DNA from: Candidatus Woesearchaeota archaeon
GTDB lineage: Archaea; Nanobdellota; Nanobdellia; Woesearchaeales; J091
Direction of reading: 5' to 3'
DNA: 17,146 nt
Assembly: GCA_003695045.1 (NCBI GenBank)
Contig: RFJB01000152.1
Coordinates: 1-17,146 of the forward strand
Below the pieces are notes generated by a model. That model did not search any database. It was given only the letters and a program-made list of their open reading frames with translations, and was not told the origin of the DNA. Shown piece after piece: positions 6,615 to 12,709 of the stretch (its first letter is position 1; each line of letters opens with the position of its first letter). The position numbers were made by a program, and so were the translations under genes.

Positions 6615-7838
6615 TTGGATGCCCTGTTTTATCTTACTCATCTTTCGATAATCCTTCTTATAGGTCTGGTGTGCACTCTGCTCTCGAGCCGTTTGAAGAT
6701 ATCCAGCATTTTTCTCCTGCTCATTGCAGGGCTCCTCCTTTCTATGATACGCTACAGGGGCGAGCAGCTTATCTCGTTTCCTCTGCCGTTTTTGACCTCG
6801 CTGGCTGTTTTAACGCTGGTTATTATCGTGTTTGACGGAAGCTCGCGCCTCAGCATAAAAGAATTTGACAAGCTTTCCCTGTCTGCCCTCCGTCTTACGC
6901 TGATTTTTCTTGTTCTCAACGTCCTGTTCCTTCCGTTTGCAGTGCACCTTCTTTTTTCCGGAGTAAGCATTCTTCTTTCCGTTGTCTTTGCCATTGCTGT
7001 TTCCGGAACTTCTCCTGATGCGGTTCTGGACATTTTGAAGGACAGGTCGAGCCACATTATCAATCTCTTGAAGATTGAGAGCATACTCAACACGCCGATT
7101 ACTGTTCTGCTTCCTTTCATTGTTCTGGACTTTGCTCACGACCTTTCTCTTATGGATGGTTCCTCTTCAGCGTTGGACAGCGTTTTTTCAAATATTGTGC
7201 CTTTTTTGAACCAGTTGATAGCGGGGATAGGCGCCGGAGTTCTGGTGGGCGTCATAGTATTCAAGATAATCAGAAAGATTTCTTCCGACCAGTTCTTTCC
7301 GCTTGTTATTCTCACTTCAGCGCTTCTGACTTATGTCCTGGCAGAGAATCTTGGCGGGAGCGGGGTTCTCGGCGTTGCTGTTCAGGGGATTCTTTTCGGA
7401 AGCGCATCTTCATCGGAGAATTCATTCTTCAGGGACTTTTCTCATCTCTTTTCTACTCTTCTCGAGATTCTTGTTTTCGTTCTTCTTGGAATAGTCATCT
7501 CCTTTAATTTCTCTCTTATGTTTTTTCTCAAGTCGGTGGCTCTTTTTGCACTCTACCTTCTTCTGAGGTTGGTGTCCGTCCAGTTTGCATTCGGCTCCTC
7601 TCATTCCGTGTTTGAGAAATTCTTCCTTGTTCTGAATGTTCCAAAGGGAATTGCTCTCGCCGTTGTGACGTTTGCCCTTTCAACCGACTCCCTGGTTGCG
7701 GGAAGCGAGGTGCTGAACCTTATCGTGGCTTTCATGCTTTACAGCATTTTCATATCCATTCTTGTAAGCCGTTACTCTTCTTTTTTTCTTAACCGCAGGG
7801 AGGGCCAGCACCAGAGCGTTAAGCCGCAGAAGCACTGA
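6615..7838 (+). CDS. Cation:proton antiporter, CPA family (NhaP-like)
   Basis: Integral membrane protein of 407 residues with about 11-12 hydrophobic helices, expected to exchange Na+ or K+ for protons. Family marks: the helix ending IIVFDGSSRLSIKEF (69-84), matching the FExGL-type signature of CPA antiporters; the TM5-like segment AVSGTSPDAVLDIL (128-141); and KIESILNTPITVLLPF (153-168), aligning with the ES..ND segment of CPA1 proteins. Later helices include a glycine-rich segment near 200-215 and NLGGSGVLGVAVQGILFG at 245-262. No cytosolic TrkA-N/RCK domain follows, unlike Kef channels. Two positions normally acidic in CPA1 (the D of TDP and of ND) appear as S133 and T160 by my alignment, with D135 nearby, so ion selectivity cannot be predicted. 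ATG with GAGGTG upstream. It appears monocistronic. Confidence 0.83.
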   Translation: MDALFYLTHLSIILLIGLVCTLLSSRLKISSIFLLLIAGLLLSMIRYRGEQLISFPLPFLTSLAVLTLVIIVFDGSSRLSIKEFDKLSLSALRLTLIFLVLNVLFLPFAVHLLFSGVSILLSVVFAIAVSGTSPDAVLDILKDRSSHIINLLKIESILNTPITVLLPFIVLDFAHDLSLMDGSSSALDSVFSNIVPFLNQLIAGIGAGVLVGVIVFKIIRKISSDQFFPLVILTSALLTYVLAENLGGSGVLGVAVQGILFGSASSSENSFFRDFSHLFSTLLEILVFVLLGIVISFNFSLMFFLKSVALFALYLLLRLVSVQFAFGSSHSVFEKFFLVLNVPKGIALAVVTFALSTDSLVAGSEVLNLIVAFMLYSIFISILVSRYSSFFLNRREGQHQSVKPQKH

Positions 7839-7870
7839 AAAGCCGGTTATCCTTGTCGATTCTTCAATCT

Positions 7871-7907
7871 TTTCTGTTTGTCTGTCTGTTTTCTGTTTGT
7901 CCGTCTG
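7871..7907 (+). repeat. 18-bp direct repeat, two copies
   Basis: TTTCTGTTTGTCTGTCTG at 7871-7888 recurs with one mismatch at 7890-7907 (TTTCTGTTTGTCCGTCTG), one base apart. It lies 33 bp downstream of the antiporter stop, and its T-rich character could also serve termination. Confidence 0.7.
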
Positions 7908-7940
7908 CATGCTATGCCTGGATGCTCTGCGCTATGAGCT

Positions 7941-7994
7941 GTTTTTGTTGTCCCGGTTGTTTTTGATGTCCCGGACGTTTTTAATATGCCTGCC
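7941..7994 (+). repeat. 18-bp tandem repeat, two good copies and one decayed
   Basis: GTTTTTGTTGTCCCGGTT (7941-7958) is followed directly by GTTTTTGATGTCCCGGAC (7959-7976) and a weaker third unit, GTTTTTAATATGCCTGCC (7977-7994). The unit length equals that of the unrelated direct repeat just upstream. Confidence 0.6.
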
Positions 7995-8008
7995 GAAGCC
8001 CGTGAAAC

Positions 8009-8062
8009 ACTGAACATGCAAAATCATTGAACCTGCAAGAACATTGCAGAACATTGCGAAAC
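8009..8062 (+). repeat. Short degenerate tandem repeats before the PIN-gene promoter
   Basis: Two related 17-bp units, ACTGAACATGCAAAATC and ATTGAACCTGCAAGAAC, then two 10-bp units, ATTGCAGAAC and ATTGCGAAAC, leading straight into the TATA box at 8064. The shared core is ATTG or ACTG followed by AAC. Confidence 0.5.
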
Positions 8063-8073
8063 CTTTATAAATG
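8060..8073 (+). promoter_or_regulatory. TATA promoter, leaderless start for the PIN gene
   Basis: GAAACC followed by TTTATAAA at 8064-8071. Initiation 25-30 nt downstream falls at about 8093-8098, essentially at the ATG (8100). No ribosome-binding site precedes the ATG. A leaderless message is the simplest reading. Confidence 0.75.
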
Positions 8074-8099
8074 GACTTCTTCTACCCAGTCAGATTCAC

Positions 8100-8537
8100 A
8101 TGACTGCCAAGAGATATGTCCTGCTTGATACGAACTTTCTGCTCATTCCGGGCAGGTTCGGCGTGGACATATTTGCTGAGATTGACGCTATCTGTGATTT
8201 TCCCTACCGTCTCTGCCTTTTAAAGGGCTCTCTTCGCGAGCTGGAGGCCATCGCTTCGGGCGCTGGAAGCCGGAAGCAGTCGGGGAGGGACAGAAGCGCG
8301 GCATCTCTCGGCTTGGAACTGCTAAAATCAAAAAATTTAACAATAATTGACGATTCGCCGGCTGAGGGCTTTGACGCCTCGGCAAGCGTTGACGATCGAA
8401 TACTGCTCTTCGCTTTGAAGCGCGGTGCGATAGTCGCCACCCAGGATGGTGCGTTGAAGCGCCGTCTCCGGGAAGCAGGAATTCCCGTGATTGTGCTGCG
8501 GCAGTTGTCGCATCTCGCGCTGGAGGGCTTCGTTTAG
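8100..8537 (+). CDS. Fcf1/Utp24-like PIN domain protein
   Basis: Single PIN domain of 145 residues filling the whole protein. Conserved acidic residues of the metal-dependent ribonuclease site are visible: D10 in VLLDTNF, E47 in SLRELEAI, D98/D99 in SVDDRILL and D116 in VATQDGALKRRL. The order and the ending VIVLRQLSHLALEG match archaeal homologues of eukaryotic Fcf1 (Utp24), the nuclease making early cuts in pre-18S rRNA. rRNA processing is therefore the likely role, inferred from family. The gene sits just upstream of rpoE', as in several archaea, and lies amid ribosome and transcription genes rather than beside an antitoxin, which argues against a VapC toxin. Probably leaderless (see its promoter). 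Confidence 0.85.
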   Translation: MTAKRYVLLDTNFLLIPGRFGVDIFAEIDAICDFPYRLCLLKGSLRELEAIASGAGSRKQSGRDRSAASLGLELLKSKNLTIIDDSPAEGFDASASVDDRILLFALKRGAIVATQDGALKRRLREAGIPVIVLRQLSHLALEGFV

Positions 8538-8607
8538 AGCAGGAAACACGGCATGGGCAGATCACGGGAATTGAATTGAACAAGGAATAATCAAACAGGG
8601 AGTAAAA

Positions 8608-8643
8608 ACGGTATAAAAACTGGATAAAACTGGATAAAGGTGG
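8608..8643 (+). promoter_or_regulatory. rpoE' promoter inside a 10-bp tandem repeat
   Basis: A TATA-like GGTATAAAAA at 8610-8618 is followed by two exact copies of ACTGGATAAA (8619-8628, 8629-8638) and then the ribosome-binding site GGTGG (8639-8643). Usual spacing puts the transcript start near 8640, leaving almost no leader. The repeats look like copies of the TATA segment, so more than one start is possible. Confidence 0.5.
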
Positions 8644-8647
8644 TTTG

Positions 8648-9220
8648 ATGTTTTACAAAGTTCATCTGAAGGACCACATCAGGGTGCCGCCGTCCGATTT
8701 CGGCGAAGACCTCGATGCAGCTGTCATAAAAGCAATAAAGCACAAGTTTGAGGGCTACATATCGCCCGAACTCGGCATAGTCGTAGACGTTTCCGGCGTT
8801 GAAAACATAAAGGACGGCGTTGTCATTCCCGGAGACGGCGCTTCCTACTATGAGACAGAATTTTCATTGATTGTTTTCAGGCCTGAAATGCAGGAAGTGG
8901 TCATAGGAAAAATAAGGGACATCGCCGATTTCGGCGCTTTCATAAATCTCGGTCCGATTGAGGGAATGATTCACATCTCTCAGACGATGGACGACTTTGT
9001 CTCCTTTGCCAAGGACAAGGTTCTTACGGGAAAGGAATCCAAAAGGTCTCTTAAAGTGGGGGATGTGTGCAGGGCGAGGATTATTGCCATATCCTACAAG
9101 GACATCTCCAATCCAAAGCTTGGTCTCACCATGAGACAAAAGGGCCTTGGAAAGCTTGAGTGGATTGAGGAAGACGCCAAGGCCGCTAAGGAAAAAGAAT
9201 CAGATGGTGCTAAAAAATGA
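8648..9220 (+). CDS. rpoE1: DNA-directed RNA polymerase subunit E' (Rpo7)
   Basis: Rpo7 forms the RNA polymerase stalk with Rpo4, binds emerging RNA and helps open the promoter. The 190-residue protein has the usual two parts: an N-terminal RNP-like domain, residues 1-80 (MFYKVHLKDHIRVPPSDFGE start), and an S1/OB RNA-binding domain, about 82-165, with GKIRDIADFGAFINLGPIEG and IHISQ. A short charged C-terminal tail (EEDAKAAKEKESDGAKK) ends it. I chose the ATG at 8648 over the TTG one codon earlier because family members start MFYKV-like and GGTGG sits 4 nt upstream. Its stop overlaps the spt4 start as ATGA, so the two are translationally coupled. Confidence 0.96.
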   Translation: MFYKVHLKDHIRVPPSDFGEDLDAAVIKAIKHKFEGYISPELGIVVDVSGVENIKDGVVIPGDGASYYETEFSLIVFRPEMQEVVIGKIRDIADFGAFINLGPIEGMIHISQTMDDFVSFAKDKVLTGKESKRSLKVGDVCRARIIAISYKDISNPKLGLTMRQKGLGKLEWIEEDAKAAKEKESDGAKK

Positions 9221-9402
9221 GCAGGAAAGTGTGCAAGTCATGCAAGATCTTCGTGGAAGGGGCAGCATGCCCCATTTGCAAGGGCAATCAGTTCACTACA
9301 AATTGGAAGGGTCGGCTGTTCATTCTTGATCCGAACAAGTCGATGATTGCCCAGAAAATAAACGCCAAACATGCTGGCGAATATGCAATAAAGGTGCGTT
9401 AA
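9217..9402 (+). CDS. spt4: Transcription elongation factor Spt4 (RpoE'')
   Basis: A 61-residue zinc protein that pairs with Spt5 to clamp RNA polymerase during elongation. Four cysteines, C6, C9, C18 and C21 (CKSCKIFVEGAACPIC), make the zinc site. WKGRLFILDPNKSMIAQKI is the typical Spt5-facing strand-helix segment, and the protein ends GEYAIKVR as is common in the family. Length is normal. It overlaps rpoE' by 4 nt and is followed 1 nt later by the S24e gene. Spt5 itself is not in this window. Confidence 0.96.
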   Translation: MSRKVCKSCKIFVEGAACPICKGNQFTTNWKGRLFILDPNKSMIAQKINAKHAGEYAIKVR

Positions 9403-9403
9403 T

Positions 9404-9883
9404 ATGAAAGTGAAGATTGAAGAAAATGTTGAGGTTCCTCTTCTTTCAAGGAAGAACATCAGAGCCAAGATTGAGTTTGAAGGGCCAACGCCTTCGAGAA
9501 GAGAGGTTATTGAGGCGCTTGCGTCCGAGCTTGGAGCGAAGCAGGAACTGCTTGTGCTTCACAAGATTGACACCCAGTTCGGCTCTCCCGAGGCAGTCGT
9601 TTTTGCCCGGCTTTACGATTCTGAAGATGCTGTAAAGGAGTTCGAGCCGGAGCACATCCTCAAGAGAGTTCCTGCTCCCAAGCAGGAAGAGGCGCAGGAG
9701 GAAGCTCAAGCCGAGAAAAAGGAGGGCGCAGAAGGCGCTGAATCGGAAGGAGAGCAGTCGCCTGAGGGTGCCTCTGAAAGTTCAGGCGGGGATTCTTCTG
9801 GTGATTCTGCTGCGGATAAGGAGCAGAAGAGCGACGGTGCAGGTTCAGATGCAGAAGCCCCTGAGAAGGCGGGTGATGAGTGA
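9404..9883 (+). CDS. rps24e: 30S ribosomal protein S24e with long acidic tail
   Basis: Residues 1-90 are the S24e fold of the small ribosomal subunit: [20 protein letters not shown], then the conserved [31 protein letters not shown] segment (broken here as [10 protein letters not shown] and following) and a final strand to EHILKRVP. Typical archaeal S24e is about 95-110 residues. Here residues 91-159 add a 69-residue low-complexity stretch made almost wholly of E, A, S, G, D, Q and K, strongly acidic and surely disordered. It is in frame with no sign of frameshift, and the next gene overlaps its stop as TGATG. An AAGGTG ribosome-binding site lies in the end of spt4. The function of the tail is unknown. 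Confidence 0.95.
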   Translation: MKVKIEENVEVPLLSRKNIRAKIEFEGPTPSRREVIEALASELGAKQELLVLHKIDTQFGSPEAVVFARLYDSEDAVKEFEPEHILKRVPAPKQEEAQEEAQAEKKEGAEGAESEGEQSPEGASESSGGDSSGDSAADKEQKSDGAGSDAEAPEKAGDE

Positions 9884-10077
9884 TGGCAGGAAAATCCAAG
9901 AGCGACAAGAAGCACGTCACGAGCAAGGTCTGGCAGAACTATGAGGTTAAGGGCGATTCCCTTTCAAGAAAGAATGTTGTCTGTCCGAAGTGCGGCTCGG
10001 GAGTTTTCATGGCTGAGCATTCGAACAGGCGAACCTGCGGCAGGTGCCATTACACCGAGTTCAAAGGCAAGCAGTAA
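9883..10077 (+). CDS. rps27ae: 30S ribosomal protein S27ae
   Basis: A 64-residue small-subunit zinc protein. After a basic N terminus ([20 protein letters not shown]) comes a zinc ribbon with C34, C37, C52 and C55 (CPKCGSG and [10 protein letters not shown]). I chose the ATG at 9883, which overlaps the S24e stop (TGATG), rather than the GTG one codon earlier; GGTGAT lies upstream at 9872-9877. It is the last gene of the rpoE'-spt4-S24e-S27ae cluster, an arrangement widespread in Euryarchaeota. The stop codon TAA sits in the loop of a 5-bp inverted repeat, AGCAG/CTGCT. Confidence 0.96.
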   Translation: MAGKSKSDKKHVTSKVWQNYEVKGDSLSRKNVVCPKCGSGVFMAEHSNRRTCGRCHYTEFKGKQ

Positions 10078-10119
10078 CTGCTGCTCAGCCAGCTGCTTCT
10101 TTTATGAGATTATTTTTTT
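10070..10119 (+). terminator. Probable terminator of the rpoE'-S27ae cluster
   Basis: AGCAG (10070-10074) and CTGCT (10078-10082) flank the S27ae stop codon. About 30 nt on is a T-rich run, including seven Ts at 10113-10119. Archaeal termination needs mainly the oligo-T tract, so the hairpin may be incidental. Confidence 0.45.
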
Positions 10120-10167
10120 ATGAATTTCTTTCCTGTTTGTTCTCCCTTTGAGCCGGAGGGCTCATAC

Positions 10168-10181
10168 TGAATATTTATATA
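10168..10181 (+). promoter_or_regulatory. TATA promoter, leaderless start for the secreted protein gene
   Basis: GAATATTTATATACC with its TATA core at about 10172-10180. The ATG at 10205 lies roughly 29 nt from the core centre and has no ribosome-binding site, so a leaderless message is likely. A small hairpin, GAGCC-GGAG-GGCTC, lies just upstream at 10149-10162. Confidence 0.65.
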
Positions 10182-10204
10182 CCGGAATTATTTTATTCTG
10201 CCCC

Positions 10205-10687
10205 ATGGTTCTTTCAAAGAAGAAGGAATTGTCTGTGTTTTTCATTATAGTGCTTGTCGGCATTGCGGCAACCCTTTACTTCTCGTCTTACTCTCCTGCG
10301 GGCTCATCGGGAGGGGTCCAGGAAAAGGGGGTTGTCACGAGCGAAATCCGGAAAATCCAGCAGAAGGAATCCTCCCTTACTTTTGAAGAGAGCCGGAAGC
10401 TGGCAGAGTTCCTGCTGAGTTCCGCGCCCACTTTTTTCTATGACGGCATCCCGTCGACTCTTTCTTACATTGGAAGCATTAACGGTTCGTGCTCTTCCTG
10501 CTGGAATCATTCCTTTTCATTCCTCTCACAGCATCCGGGATACGGGCCGGTGGAGAACAGGGGGTCTGCGGCAATTCTTAACTTTACTTCTGCCCACCGG
10601 GCTGTTGTCGTGATGGAGGACAAGTCCGCGAAGATGATAATCATTGATGATGTCTGGGACGATGTCTCCCGCCGTTTCATTGAGTAG
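10205..10687 (+). CDS. Exported or membrane-anchored protein of unknown function
   Basis: A 160-residue protein I cannot assign to a named family. Residues 1-7 are basic (MVLSKKK) and 9-26 form one hydrophobic helix, a signal peptide or N-terminal anchor. The rest should be outside the cell. It has a helical segment (about 45-72), then a beta-rich domain with ITY-like strands, a CSSC pair within SINGSCSSCWNHSFSFLSQH, a PGYG turn, an AHRAVVVMEDKSAKM strand pair and the C-terminal IIDDVWDDV. From memory, short archaeal exported proteins with a CxxC, a GYG turn and an H.AVV...D..WD ending are not rare in DPANN genomes, but I know no function. I start at the ATG at 10205 because the TTG at 10148 lies upstream of the promoter. 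Transcription ends at the hairpin at 10741. Confidence 0.72.
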   Translation: MVLSKKKELSVFFIIVLVGIAATLYFSSYSPAGSSGGVQEKGVVTSEIRKIQQKESSLTFEESRKLAEFLLSSAPTFFYDGIPSTLSYIGSINGSCSSCWNHSFSFLSQHPGYGPVENRGSAAILNFTSAHRAVVVMEDKSAKMIIIDDVWDDVSRRFIE

Positions 10688-10737
10688 GAATTAAGAAGGC
10701 GCATCTCAGGCCCGGATATTGATAAAGAAAGAAGAAA

Positions 10738-10776
10738 GGAGAAAGAGGGTGGGCCTCTTTCCCCGTTTCTCTTTTG
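10738..10776 (+). terminator. Hairpin terminator between convergent genes
   Basis: GAAAGAGG (10741-10748) pairs perfectly with CCTCTTTC (10754-10761) around GTGGG, followed by a T-rich stretch (TTTCTCTTTT) on the plus strand. On the opposite strand the 3' side is also pyrimidine-rich, so it may stop transcription from both sides; the genes on either side converge here. Confidence 0.65.
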
Positions 10777-10808
10777 TGGGGTCGCGCAAGGGCAGTGGGT
10801 GTCATGCT

Positions 10809-10964
10809 TTAGTCCTTTGAGAACTTGTTCATGAGATATTGAAAGTCGCTTTCCTCCTGCTTGATGTCTCTTGAAGTGTATCTTCTGCTGGTCTCAAATC
10901 CAAAGCCGAAATGGTAAAGTTCGCCTGCGAGTATCCTGTTGTATCCGGATTTTTTGAATTTCAC
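10809..10964 (-). CDS. Small basic protein, coupled second gene of a pair
   Basis: A 51-residue protein starting at GTG (MKFKKSGYNRILAGELYHFG start), then FGFETSRRYTSRDIKQEESD and ending FQYLMNKFSKD. It is rich in basic and aromatic residues, with no membrane segment and no cysteine. The GTG overlaps the stop of the upstream small gene as GTGA, and GGAGGCGAT lies 10-14 nt upstream inside that gene, so translational coupling is likely. I do not recognise the family. Support comes from the ribosome-binding site, the tight coupling and a composition like a real small archaeal protein. It could be an RNA- or ribosome-binding protein, but nothing in the sequence proves this. Confidence 0.55.
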   Translation of the reverse strand: MKFKKSGYNRILAGELYHFGFGFETSRRYTSRDIKQEESDFQYLMNKFSKD

Positions 10965-11098
10965 AGGACATCGCCTCCTTTTTCGTCAGAATACGCTCTC
11001 ATCTCCGCTTTGCTCGGCACCTTCCGGAACCTTTCCCAGTGCTCAACTCTGGCAAGCTTCATTTCAAGCTCGGCGCTTATCTCGGCAGGGCTTCTCAT
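10961..11098 (-). CDS. Small charged helical protein, first gene of a pair
   Basis: A 45-residue protein: MRSPAEISAELEMKLARVEH followed by WERFRKVPSKAEMRAYSDEK and GGDVL. It is predicted to be mostly one or two amphipathic helices with balanced charge. It has the best ribosome-binding site in the window, GGAGGTGG, 7-14 nt before the ATG, and a TATA box at 11131-11138 giving a leader of about 11 nt. The coupled 51-residue gene follows with a 4-nt overlap. The size and pairing recall toxin-antitoxin or small-subunit pairs, but neither product shows a toxin motif. Not recognised. Confidence 0.55.
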   Translation of the reverse strand: MRSPAEISAELEMKLARVEHWERFRKVPSKAEMRAYSDEKGGDVL

Positions 11099-11128
11099 CT
11101 TGACCACCTCCTACCTCTTTTAGGCGGC

Positions 11129-11142
11129 TTTTTATAAATCGC
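11129..11142 (-). promoter_or_regulatory. TATA promoter of the two small genes
   Basis: Minus strand GCGATTTATAAAAAGCC, TATA core 11138-11131. Initiation near 11109 would leave only the GGAGGTGG site before the ATG at 11098. A second TATA-like GGGTATAAAAATG lies further upstream at about 11188-11175 and is an alternative. Confidence 0.6.
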
Positions 11143-11185
11143 TTGCCAAGCTGAGTTCCAGAGGTTTATTGCATAACATTTTTAT

Positions 11186-11200
11186 ACCCCCTCCGGGGAG
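11186..11200 (-). terminator. Short GC hairpin after the MFS/spermidine-synthase-like gene
   Basis: CCCC (11188-11191) and GGGG (11195-11198) with a 3-nt loop, 13-25 nt past the stop of the gene at 11213. It is weak as a terminator because no clean T-run follows, only TATAAAAATG, which may itself be promoter sequence. Confidence 0.3.
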
Positions 11201-11212
11201 AATGAGAAAACC

Positions 11213-12709
11213 CTAAATCTGTTCTGCGTAGTCGATTATCATGAGGTCTGTGAGAAGCTCCACAGGCGCCCTGTCATCGGTAAACACCGGACCCTTCTGG
11301 TCGTGTTCCACCCTTTCAATGCTGTGCTCTGCATACCTCACGAGTTTTTTTACTTCGATTTCCGCCGGGTCCGCATCTGAAAGCCCTGCTTTCGCATTGC
11401 CGTTCATTCCTATCACAATATGGTTGAATGTGTTGGGAACATCAACTGAATAGACCGTGCCGTAAACAGAAGCCATTGTGTTGGTTATGCTTTTGTACAA
11501 CCTTGAGTTTTTGTCTGTGGCTCCTATGTTGATTGCTGTCACGCCGTTTTCTGAAAGCTTGTTCTTTGTAAGCTCAAAGAATTCTCTCGTTGCAAGATGG
11601 AACGGGATGTACGGCTGCCTGTAAGCGTCAATGATGATGTAATCGTACTTCTTTTCGGTGCTTTCAAGGAAAGTCCTTCCGTCAGAAATGTATATCCTGA
11701 CTTTCTGGCTCCCGAGCCCCATGTATTCTCTCGCGGTTTCTATTATCTGCCGGTCAATCTCTACGCCGTCTATGCTTATTTCGGGATAAAAATGATTGTA
11801 CTGCCTGCTTATCGTTCCGCCTGCAAGGCCTATTATGAGCATGCTTTCATTTGTCCTGTTTCTTCCCTCTTTCAGGTGCGGAAGAATGAGGAAGTAGTCC
11901 CAGACGCTTCCGGTGAGAATCGCTTTCTCATTGTACTGGGAGTGAAAAGCGTTGCCTTCGTTCAGTTTCAGGTAGGTGCTGCCTCCTTCCCTGATTATCT
12001 GTATGTAATTATATGCCGACTCGTCTTCAAAGACAAGGCCGGGCTCTGCCTTTATTGCGGGGTTCACGGCAAGAAGAATCAGAAGCGCTGCTGCCGCCGC
12101 GGTTTTCTTTCTGCTTTTCATCCCTGTTGCGGAGGCAATCATCAGTGCGAATCCGAACAGAACAAAGGTGTTTTTTGTTCCTATTAGCGGTATTGTGAGA
12201 AGCGCAGGTATGAATGTTCCTATTATGCTTCCTGCAGTTCCTATTGCGTAAATTCTTCCCGATACGCTCCCCACCTCTTTGAGGTTTCTTGATTTTATTC
12301 TTATTGCGAGGGGGCTTATCATTCCAAGGGCTGCCATCGGAAGAGAGATTATTGCCACGCTGAAGACAAGCCAGGAGTAGAACGCGGGAACTGAAGCCAG
12401 TTCTATTGCGCGTATCGCCTGTTTCATCACAGGCCTTATCATGAAGGGCAGAATTGCGAAGTATGCTCCTGTCCAGAAGGTTATTGAAGCCATGACTTTG
12501 ACGTGGGGATTCTTGTCTGCTATCCTTCCGCCTGCATAGTAGCCGGCTGTCAGAAAGAGCATGATTATTCCGATAAGATTTGTCCAGACAAAGAGTGATG
12601 TTCCGAAGTAGGGCGCTATAAGGCGCGAGGCAGCCATTTCGCCGCTCATCACGCTCATTCCGCCTAAGAATACGATCAGCTCGACATATCGCGATCCGGG
12701 CTTATTCAT
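11213..12709 (-). CDS. Membrane protein fused to a spermidine-synthase-like methyltransferase fold
   Basis: A 498-residue fusion. Residues 1-215 contain about 7-8 transmembrane helices of the MFS-like module usually found in fused MFS/spermidine-synthase proteins. From about 225 the cytosolic domain has the Rossmann fold of aminopropyltransferases: LIIGLAGGTISRQY (nucleotide loop, GLAGGT 294-299), DGVEIDRQI with D319, SDGRTF (342-347) and YIIIDAYRQPYIPFHL (356-371). True spermidine synthases have D..DP at the last site; here the second Asp is absent, so aminopropyl transfer is doubtful. The substrate is unknown. I use the ATG at 12709, which overlaps the stop of the coiled-coil gene by 8 nt. 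An upstream start at 12757 would add 16 residues that only re-read that gene in another frame. Confidence 0.83.
   Translation of the reverse strand: MNKPGSRYVELIVFLGGMSVMSGEMAASRLIAPYFGTSLFVWTNLIGIIMLFLTAGYYAGGRIADKNPHVKVMASITFWTGAYFAILPFMIRPVMKQAIRAIELASVPAFYSWLVFSVAIISLPMAALGMISPLAIRIKSRNLKEVGSVSGRIYAIGTAGSIIGTFIPALLTIPLIGTKNTFVLFGFALMIASATGMKSRKKTAAAAALLILLAVNPAIKAEPGLVFEDESAYNYIQIIREGGSTYLKLNEGNAFHSQYNEKAILTGSVWDYFLILPHLKEGRNRTNESMLIIGLAGGTISRQYNHFYPEISIDGVEIDRQIIETAREYMGLGSQKVRIYISDGRTFLESTEKKYDYIIIDAYRQPYIPFHLATREFFELTKNKLSENGVTAINIGATDKNSRLYKSITNTMASVYGTVYSVDVPNTFNHIVIGMNGNAKAGLSDADPAEIEVKKLVRYAEHSIERVEHDQKGPVFTDDRAPVELLTDLMIIDYAEQI

Noticed and set aside
8100..8537. VapC toxin of a toxin-antitoxin pair
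   Set aside because: No antitoxin gene precedes it, it is leaderless behind its own promoter, and its sequence and position next to rpoE' fit the Fcf1-like family.
10148..10204. TTG start extending the small exported protein by 19 residues
   Set aside because: It lies upstream of the TATA box and would add residues before a clean signal anchor; the ATG at 10205 fits a leaderless transcript.
10809..11098. One frameshifted gene instead of two small ones
   Set aside because: The second frame has its own GGAGG site and a GTG start exactly overlapping the first stop, the usual pattern of coupled genes; a frameshift remains possible but is not needed.
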